NCBI GenBank assembly: GCA_003427395.1
Contig: BFEA01000762.1
Location: 215,727 to 264,533 of the forward strand
Direction of reading: 5' to 3'
Length of the DNA stretch: 48,807 bases
Source of the DNA: Chara braunii
Lineage: Eukaryota > Streptophyta > Charophyceae > Charales > Characeae
The position numbers and the translations under genes were made by a program. This document shows positions 42,331 through 48,807 of the stretch, piece after piece (the first letter of the stretch is position 1; each line of letters starts with the position of its first letter). Under the pieces are notes generated by a model that saw nothing but the letters and a program-made list of their open reading frames with translations, did not search any database and was not told the DNA's origin.

Positions 42331-42408
<78 letters not shown>
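38385..42408 (-). repeat. 4-kb direct repeat, arm 2
   Basis: Direct copy of 30,195-34,198, offset 8,195 bp over the central part. All twelve N positions of arm 1 (31,841 to 32,181) reappear at +8,195, and one extra N is at 41,841. The ends are diverged from arm 1: for example AACATTGAATTTCC near 38,577 against AACATTCC, and CAATTCTGACAATTTCTG near 42,150 against CAATTCTG. The TATATA box is at about 42,087 and the 92-codon frame at 41,612-41,890. Transcription leftward from this box would cross the arm and then the RT core in its coding direction. Confidence 0.88.
42332..42408. repeat. (GT)n microsatellite at the end of arm 2
   Basis: About 37 GT units followed by GCGCGGGGGGGAGGCGACCC, the same motif that precedes the left CAAT array. 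Confidence 0.95.
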
Positions 42409-42412
<4 letters not shown>

Positions 42413-42436
42413 GGGGGGAGGCGACCCCCTCACTGC

Positions 42437-42545
42437 CAATCAATCAATCAATCTTTTTAATGGATTTTTTTTTCTTTTTTTTCATTTCTTTTTTTCCACG
42501 CTGGATCAATCAATCAATCAATCAATCAATCAATGTGCACATGTT

Positions 42546-42590
<45 letters not shown>

Positions 42591-42654
42591 ATCAATCAAC
42601 CAATCAATCAAACAATCAATCAATCAATCAATCAACGAATTAATCAATCAATCA
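42437..42654. repeat. (CAAT)n microsatellite, right, interrupted
   Basis: Three CAAT arrays (about 42,437-42,453, 42,506-42,533 and 42,547-42,654) are separated by T-rich DNA. The Asn-Gln-Ser-Ile peptide reading is a repeat artefact. Confidence 0.95.
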
Positions 42655-42782
42655 TTTTTTTTTCCCTTCACCCGGGACCAAAACAAAAACATCTTTTTTT
42701 TTACTATTTTTTTGAATGGGGGGGTACCCCCTGACATGCGACCCCCCCCCAGCCCATCCACCCCCTCAGCACCCCTCCGGAA

Positions 42783-42873
42783 GGCCGTGTACGGACAGCC
42801 CGAAGTCCGTCCGTACGGTCCGTACGGGCGTCGGGGGGGGCGTATGTACGGACGTCCAGACGTGCGGACGGGT
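42783..42873. repeat. CGTACGG-rich right end of the insertion
   Basis: CGTACGG occurs at 42,812 and 42,821, with TGTACGGAC variants near 42,789 and 42,845. The reverse complement reads CCCGTACGGACCGTACGGAC, close to CCGTACGGCCCGTACGGACG at the left end, so the two ends form an imperfect inverted repeat a little inside the termini. Confidence 0.65.
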
Positions 42874-43507
42874 GACTGGGACCTCGACCAGGCCTTGGGA
42901 CGTAACCCCCATCTTCGGAGCTAGTCTAGCTCATACATTTGTCACGTCCTCACGGAGACCGGAATCATTATCTTGGGGACCGAATTCCCTCTCTATCACC
43001 GTATCCTACCCTATCACTCCCTAACCATCGTCCCCTAGCTCGCAATGGCTCCTTACTGGCCCCAACCCCCGTGCTTAGAGTGTTTGTTGGACCACGAGTA
43101 CCGAGCCTCTGGCTTCATCTGGCGAACTCGCTCGGAGGAAGAACGAGGGCGCACAACCTTCGATTAAGGTCAGCCGCATCAGACTTGGAGACTTGCGACG
43201 TTCGACGTTGGCAGGTGACGAATCAGCGGGACAGCCATAGGTCCCGACAGTGCACCAGATACGACCCGGACCCGGACGACGGAACCAACGGAGGTGGTAA
43301 CTCCGTTCCCCGAAGCAAAACAGAACTCCTGGCTCCCTCCTGCATTCGTATCCCGGAGCTTGCCACCGGAGATCTCAGTTTTGACTTGGGACTCCACCCC
43401 CACTTTCCTAAAATCCTTGGCACACCCCATTTTCGCACTTCCAGGCCCACTCACACTCCGATCAGGAAGTCACGCCGACCGTGAGGTTGGTATCGGGGCG
43501 TCACAGG
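42874..43507 (+). repeat. Family X copy B, right part
   Basis: Starts at GACTGGGACCTCGACCAGGC, matching GAGTGGGATATTGATTTGGC at 13,766 of copy A, and stays collinear to the CACTCCGATCAGGAAGTCAC region and GGGGCGTC(G/A)CA near 43,500. The peptide ILGTEFPLYHRILPYHSLTI is preserved; two stops break the frame. Confidence 0.88.
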
Positions 43508-44560
43508 GCATGTTGAACATCACGCTCGCATGCAGAAGTCGGGGATGCATTGATTGTACACATGTGTACGTGTATAAGCCCCGGACGAGAAACAGTGATG
43601 ATTATTGTTCTGGCAGGACTATTCAATTCTCTATGGTCGTGCAGCTGGTTGTTGACCATGACCTCAAGATTATAAATTTTAGCCACGGGTTTCCCAGGGT
43701 TTCCTGGGACTACAGGCAATGGACGCGTGTTGAAAAACACCTCCTTGTACCGTAGAGACCTTCCTACTCAGAACACGACACAAGATCAAGCGCGCGTTAG
43801 CGCTATCTCCATGGAAGTATCGGGTGCATGTGCGTGCGCGTTGCGAGTGCTGATGCTGATTTGGGCGCGCGCTTCTGGGGGTGCGCGCGGTCATGGTTGG
43901 CACGCAAGGTGTGCTTATGGCAGGTTGGGTGAGTTTCCATGGCAGCTCAAGCACGCGTTGCTGGCTGAATGGCTGCAGGCATCTCGTGTTGCTTGCTACC
44001 GTGGCTGGTGGGAGTGCGTGAGATGCCAAGGATGCACGCGTGGCATGCTAGCGCGAGCTTCGTCGCGCCGACACATCAGCACTGACGAGGTGGCAACATT
44101 TGATAGGAATGGAGTAGGCATTGACTGTCGGCGAATGGGCTAAATCTTCAGGAGTTGCGAAAACGGAAAGTGGATGACAACAATATGCTTACACCGCTTT
44201 ACTTACTATTTCCTGTCTTTTGAAAGCACCACTGGTGCCATCTCTCCGCTTTGTGTTTCATGTGAGCGATGCTACGGGTCAGCATGCCATATGGAGGGGA
44301 GTGAAGTTTTCTTTCGAAGCTTTGCTTCAGGAGTGATCACTCACGCTCTTCATCTTGCTAATTTGGGTGGAGGGGGTCTGCGCGGCGCAAGAAGGAGAAG
44401 AGCAGGGTGTGTTCAATGGGGTGGGAGGAGGATTGACAGGAGTTACTAAGTGGGAGGTCATTGTACGGAGTTCGTCGTCTGCTGGTTGGCCGTTTCACTT
44501 CCTCCGTCATGAGAAATCCTGCATTTGCAGGGAGGTGTAATCATCGACACTGTCTTCATC
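43508..44560. other. No recognised gene; one 138-codon frame
   Basis: A plus frame at 43,727-44,143 contains Ala/Cys/Trp-rich peptide (VSGACACALRVLMLIWARAS) without a recognisable motif. The DNA is GCGC-rich over 43,820-44,060 relative to its flanks. I cannot support a gene call. Confidence 0.4.
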
Positions 44561-44712
44561 AGCATCATCATCCTTAGGAGGTACCGTCATCATTGTTGAA
44601 GTCTTCTTCATCGGCATTGTCTTCATCAGCATCATCATCTTTAGGCGGTATCATTATCACTAAAGTCATCATCATCATCAGCAGCAGCAGCAGCAGCATC
44701 AGCATTATCAAC
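44561..44712. repeat. CAT/CAG trinucleotide repeats
   Basis: Imperfect CATCATCATC repeats near 44,561-44,670 end in CATCATCATCATCAGCAGCA at about 44,665-44,700. A related pure (CAT)n run lies at 45,649-45,678. Confidence 0.9.
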
Positions 44713-45644
44713 CTCACCACCAGCTAGTCTTCCTTCTCACTCGCTCCTTTGAACCCTCCACCTTTTTCCCTCCAACTCTCTTTCCCTTCTCTCGTTTCTC
44801 TCTTCTTGTTTCTTGTCCCCTGATCTAACCCGATTGCTACTTCAATACTGGGAGTTCTGCGTGCTGATTTCGGGATATTCTGTGTAAGAAGTGGCGGGGG
44901 GGAAGGATTGGAGGAGAGGAGGCGCATAATGGGGGAAAGGATTGGGGAGAATAGGGATAGAGGGGGGGGAGAGGGGAAGGCTAACTGTGGCAATTTGGTA
45001 ATTGGTATTTTTTCCACGATCGTCTCTTAGGTAAGTTGTCATATCTATCTCATATTTTTTCGCGTTTTTTCTAACAGTAGTATTTAGGTATTCAATTTTT
45101 TCTTCAGGTCGTTTCTATCTTATACGAGTAATCATAATCTTGGCCAATATCGTTTTTCTATCATCTTTAATTCATTTCTTGATTAATATCTGGACTTATT
45201 CCCGTCTACTCCTATGCTGGTATCTTATATTTCTTGATTAATATCTGCAGGGGTGTCACATGGAGGGAGGTGATGCCCTGAAGAGGGTATGTGCAGATGT
45301 TGAGGGATGCTCTATTCTGGGGTTGGGGTAGATAGCCTCAACGGGGGCAAAATAGGGAAAGGGGTCTGCAGAGACATTCTTTTGGTGGGAATTGAATGTC
45401 TCTGGGAATATAGCGAGGAAGAGAGGGACTGTTCCAAGTTGGGGCCGAAAGGGATGGCCTATATTTTAGGACTTTTCGGCGGAGGCAATGAAGGGACAGG
45501 GGGGAAATGAGTAGGGGGGGGAAGGAAGGAGACTCTCAAAAGTTCGAATTACTAAGTCTTCAATCCACAATATAGTGCTACGCACATCCTGGGAGACAGA
45601 CGGTTGTCTTTAAAGATCCAGGATTAGCGTAGTACTCTACTGAT

Positions 45645-45678
<34 letters not shown>

Positions 45679-46245
45679 TAGTATCATCTCTCTTCTGTTT
45701 TTTTGGATTCTGGTAACATTTAGTCTTCGTCCTTAGCTGGGGAATAGGTGCTCAGAGATTGTATAATCCGGACTGAGGTCAACAGAGTTGCTCTGTTCTG
45801 TGCCCCTGGTTCGCCGATGCCAGAACGACGCTGGCCGGAGCTGGGGTGTCGCCCTGTAACCTGCAGATCGGAGGAGTGTGAGGCCTTGTAGAGAGATTTG
45901 GGTGTTACCGAGGGAGGAAGGCAATTCAGTGGTGAGAAGAGTTCAGCAATGTGAGATGTTGGTTAGGGTAGTATTGTTTCTGAGTATCTCTTGTCTGGTA
46001 AAGGGAAGGAGAGGTGTTAATCTAGGTTTGGGGGGCCAGAAGAGATGATATAGTTTAATAGTATCACAATCATCTATAGTGTCAGCATCTTATTTGCATC
46101 ATTAGGATCATCAGGTTCGTTGTCATTATTATAGGAGGGACGCTGAGTCCGGTTTGCAGTGAATTTTGGCTCTGTCTCTCCGGGCAGACTGTGAGGACCC
46201 CGGCCTCATTATTTTCATTTGGAATATCAGCCTTGGGCACTGGGC

Positions 46246-46248
<3 letters not shown>
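44713..46248. other. Gene-poor region with a (CAT)n run
   Basis: Frames are all under 100 codons and unrecognised. A pure (CAT)n tract of ten units lies at 45,649-45,678. The last 100 bp before the poly(A) tract (46,140-46,248) may be the 3' end of a retroposed transcript, but no tRNA- or 7SL-like head is visible. Confidence 0.5.

Positions 46249-46292
<44 letters not shown>
46249..46292 (+). repeat. Poly(A) tract, 44 A; second run at 46,330-46,345
   Basis: A clean A run follows CACTGGGCCTT, with a second A run of about 16 nt some 40 bp on. This is compatible with a retroposon tail and a later neighbour, but no target-site duplication was found. Confidence 0.85.
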
Positions 46293-46297
<5 letters not shown>

Positions 46298-46745
46298 ACT
46301 ATGCCATATCAAAGATTGGCTAGCATATTAAAAAAAAAAAAAAAAGAGCATTGAAGGGAGCGTTGTTCTTGGATGAAGATGATGACTCCTGTCGCGGTGA
46401 GTGGTGTGTCATCCCTGGTGTGCCTAGCGGGTACTTGTTGGGCGATCAGGGTTATCCGAGTCTCCCATGGCTAGTTGTACCGTACGGCGTGCAAGACAAC
46501 GTCACACCGGATATGCAGTTATTCGATTCCCTAGACAAATTAGTTTGATCTGCGGTCGAGCATTTTTTTGGATGTGCTTTCAGTTTTTTTACTGACCTCA
46601 CGTGACAGACATCACGAGAGAGGGTCTGGAGTTCCACGCCTGTTATGTTTTGCATAATCTGCTCCAGGAGTTGGGCGACCTGCCTCATGACTCATAAGGG
46701 CGGCAAGGTGTCAGATGTGTCTTCCCCATAATTCCCTGCAGTTGT

Positions 46746-47750
46746 TGTTGATAAGTGAGGCGATGACAATCCTCTTGAATCGGAGTCCATGTTCAGTAGA
46801 GACCACAGGCAGGCAATGAGAGATGCCTTGTGTGTCGAGGTCATTCGCCTTTATGAACTGGACGGGAGTGGCAATCGTTCGGCGGCCAGCACCATTTGCC
46901 AGTAGAGCGAGCGACTTTTACCAGTGAATACTCTTTGAGGGTGGAGAGCGGTCGCTTGAGGGGCATCAATGACGGTGAACAATGGACATAGAGACTACGT
47001 GAGAGAGAGGTATGCGTTGGCTCAAGATTTGGAGAAGATGGAGAGAGAGGTTGAGTTCCTGCACAAATTCTTGGTGGCTAAGGGTCTCTCTCACATAGTC
47101 TCTATGTCCATTGTTCACTGTCATCGATGCCCCTCAAGCGACCGCTCTCCACCCTCAATGAGTATTCACCGATAAAAGTCTCTCGCTCCACTGACAAATG
47201 GTGTTGGCCGCCAAATGATTGTCACTCCCGTCTCAGTTCATAAAGGAAAATGACCTCGGCACACAACACATCTCTCATTGCTTGCCCGCAGCGCTCCCTC
47301 TGAGTCTGCTCGCAAATGGTACTAACCGCCAAATGATTGTCACTCCCATCTCAGTTCATATAGGTGAATGACCTCGGCACACAACGCACCTCTCATTGCC
47401 TGCCCACGGTCTCTACCGAACATAGATTCATGAGGATTGTCATCGTCTCGCCTATCAACAACAACTACAGGGAATTTCGGGGAAGACTCTCTCATGTAGT
47501 CTCTATGTCCATTGTTCACCGACATCGATGCCCCTCAAGCGACTGCTCTCCACCCTTAAAGAGTATTCACCAGTAAAAGTCGCTCGCTCCACTGGCAAAT
47601 GGTGCTGGCTGCCGAACGATTGTCACTCATGTCTCAATTCATAAAGGAGAATGACTTCGGCACACAATGAATCTGTCAATGCCTGCTCGCGACGCTCCCT
47701 CCTAGTCCGCTGGCAAATGGTGCTGACCATCGAACAATTGTCACTCCCGT
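46746..47750. repeat. Inverted repeat with 75-nt loop plus direct copies
   Basis: The left arm (about 46,746-47,008) is the reverse complement of sequence starting at 47,086 (CTCTCTCACATAGTCTCTAT) and running to about 47,455, where the right arm contains an extra internal block. The loop (47,010-47,084) encodes ALAQDLEKMEREVEFLHKFL in one frame. A direct copy of the right arm begins at 47,487. A shorter block with CAAATGGT...GATTGTCACTC occurs four times (about 47,198, 47,306, 47,592, 47,710). A transcript would form a long imperfect duplex. Confidence 0.85.
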
Positions 47751-48430
47751 CTTAGTTCAACTGCTGCCCCGGTACCAGCTGCTGGGCCGGACTGCAGATC
47801 CAGGCCCGGTGAACAAACCTCTGGTCTGGTAGCGATAGTACCAACAACAGGTCCAACAACGGTTTTGTGGTGCAGATCCAGGCCTGGTACGATCAGCATA
47901 CCGGAAGCCCCCACCTGCTGCAGTCCTAGTGTCAATACAGAGTCCATACCAGTGGTCTCTTAGTCCAATAGTTGTGCCAGGAGCACAGTCTGCTGCGGCT
48001 CGGGTACCGTAGATGTCCTTGGCCTAGTGGTTGTTCCGTCCGCACAGTCCGCATCAGTCATCCAGGTTTGCACCTCCAGCTGAGACTCGACACTAATGGG
48101 TCCCTACCTGTTGCAATGCGCCATCCAAAAGAACCACACCATGATCCGCACCAAGTACTATCTAATGAATCGTACAAGTGCACCGTGCCAATAAAGCGTA
48201 CCAAAAAAACACGACGAGCCGGATCAGTAAACCGTACCTGTGCCGAACCCGTGATCGTACCGGTCCCGAAACGGAGCCCATTCCGCGACGGTCAAGAGAG
48301 GCTTGATGAAGACAACAAAAAACATCACTCATAAAAGGCCCGTCTGAGCAAGCCCATACACCGCAAAATAGCCAATTGCCGCACCCCTCTCTCCACACTT
48401 CTCTATACATATAAAGGAAAACGCGGGTCT
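47751..48430. other. Unassigned DNA with short internal repeats
   Basis: GCAGATCCAGGCC(C/T)GGT occurs near 47,795 and 47,873, and GTCCAAC/GGTACCAG-like words recur, suggesting a degenerate minisatellite. The 120-codon frame at 47,972-48,334 has no recognisable motif. Confidence 0.45.
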
Positions 48431-48766
48431 CGCGTGACTCGTCCCGCTGAGACCTTTCCCGCGTGGGCCCGGTGCACCTTGGGCCCGGCGTGGTTTTTGT
48501 TAAGGGCCGTTTTTTTTTTTGGGTTGGTGTTTGCGCGGCTTCGTGGGCCCGGCGGGGTTTTCTGTTTTATGGGGGGGCGGTTGGTGTCGGCGCGAACAGC
48601 CTCTTTTTTCGCTACCGTTTTTTTTCTCGCCGCGCGGGGGGGGGGTTGGTTTTTGCGCTGCGCCCAGGTAGTGTATGTTTCCATGTTCTAGCCGAAGAAT
48701 CATTGCATGTTGCTCATCCTATCGATGGAAGTAGCATGGCACGAGCCGCGAGGTCGGAGAGTTATC

Positions 48767-48767
<1 letters not shown>
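48431..48767. other. G/T-rich strand-biased segment
   Basis: About 48,430-48,665 the plus strand is strongly G+T biased with T and G homopolymers. The minus frame there (Lys/Pro-rich, 93 codons) follows from this composition. No motif is seen. Confidence 0.5.

Positions 48768-48807
<40 letters not shown>
48768..48807. repeat. (CT)n microsatellite at the right edge
   Basis: Twenty CT units run off the end of the window; the scaffold continues or breaks within the repeat. Confidence 0.97.

Larger units (their letters stand above)
29716..42873. mobile_element. 13.2-kb insertion splitting family X copy B
   Basis: Copy A gives the empty-site order. In copy B the left part ends with GAGTGGGAC (29,707-29,715) and the right part starts with GACTGGGAC (42,874-42,882), a 9-bp direct repeat with one mismatch that fits a target-site duplication. 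Both ends are rich in CGTACGG. Inside are homopolymer, GT and CAAT repeats, then two 4-kb direct repeats around a reverse-transcriptase core. A 9-bp duplication would suit a Mutator-like transposon, but no transposase is visible. The contents may be a later nested insertion. Because an adapter junction and a collapsed repeat lie inside, the internal order is uncertain. Confidence 0.6.

Noticed and set aside
42243-42924. Asn-Gln-Ser-Ile repeat protein
   Set aside because: It is CAAT and GT microsatellite read as codons, and all frames of a 4-bp repeat give the same peptide.
47972-48334. 120-codon plus frame as a gene
   Set aside because: No motif, repetitive surroundings, and equally open frames on the other strand.

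Overview
This window reads as nuclear DNA of a repeat-rich eukaryote, most like a plant or streptophyte alga. It has no bacterial-style gene packing. It has long AG/CT, GT, CAAT, CAT and homopolymer microsatellites, several minisatellites, an endonuclease-bearing LINE whose ORF1 resembles the plant type (DUF4283-like region plus zinc knuckle), and nested repeat families. A charophyte such as Chara would fit, but that is an inference. I see no intact conserved host gene; almost every recognisable reading frame belongs to a transposable element and most are broken.

Layout. 1-6.0 kb: a GC-rich 22-bp tandem repeat, a duplication around an N, a long AG tract, and three minisatellites (about 53, 91 and 173 bp units), ending in a purine tract of GAA and poly(A). 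6.0-11.8 kb: unrecognised DNA with two strong hairpins, a 165-bp tandem repeat, a diverged 0.5-kb duplication, and a 283-codon acidic open frame. 11.8-14.4 kb: copy A of a dispersed repeat here called family X. 14.6-15.5 kb: a minus-strand Ser/Thr-rich repeat ORF. 17.5-18.0 kb: a PIF/Harbinger transposase remnant. About 18.0-27.98 kb: a LINE with 5' tandem repeats, ORF1 (CCHC knuckle), ORF2 (APE endonuclease, reverse transcriptase, C-terminal Cys/His motif) and a 24-nt poly(A) tail. It is a pseudogene by many stops and frameshifts, with a gap-associated duplication inside the RT.

28.06-43.5 kb: copy B of family X, split by a 13.2-kb insertion (29,716-42,873). The insertion is bordered by a 9-bp near-duplication and by CGTACGG-rich ends. 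It holds two direct 4-kb repeats around a 3.9-kb minus-strand core that encodes a reverse transcriptase of an unusual RYIDD type with a long N-terminal protein. A TATA-like box and a small ORF lie in each arm, oriented toward the same transcription as the RT. This direct repeat-RT-direct repeat unit is the best candidate for something little described. The assembly there is suspect: the two arms share twelve N positions at exactly 8,195 bp spacing, and a back-to-back Tn5/Nextera adapter junction sits at 30,109-30,146.

43.5-48.8 kb: unrecognised DNA with CAT repeats, a poly(A) tract, a 250-bp inverted repeat with a short loop and further direct copies, and a terminal CT microsatellite.

The genes do not form a pathway. 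The window records successive transposon insertion and decay, and parts of its long-range order need long-read confirmation.
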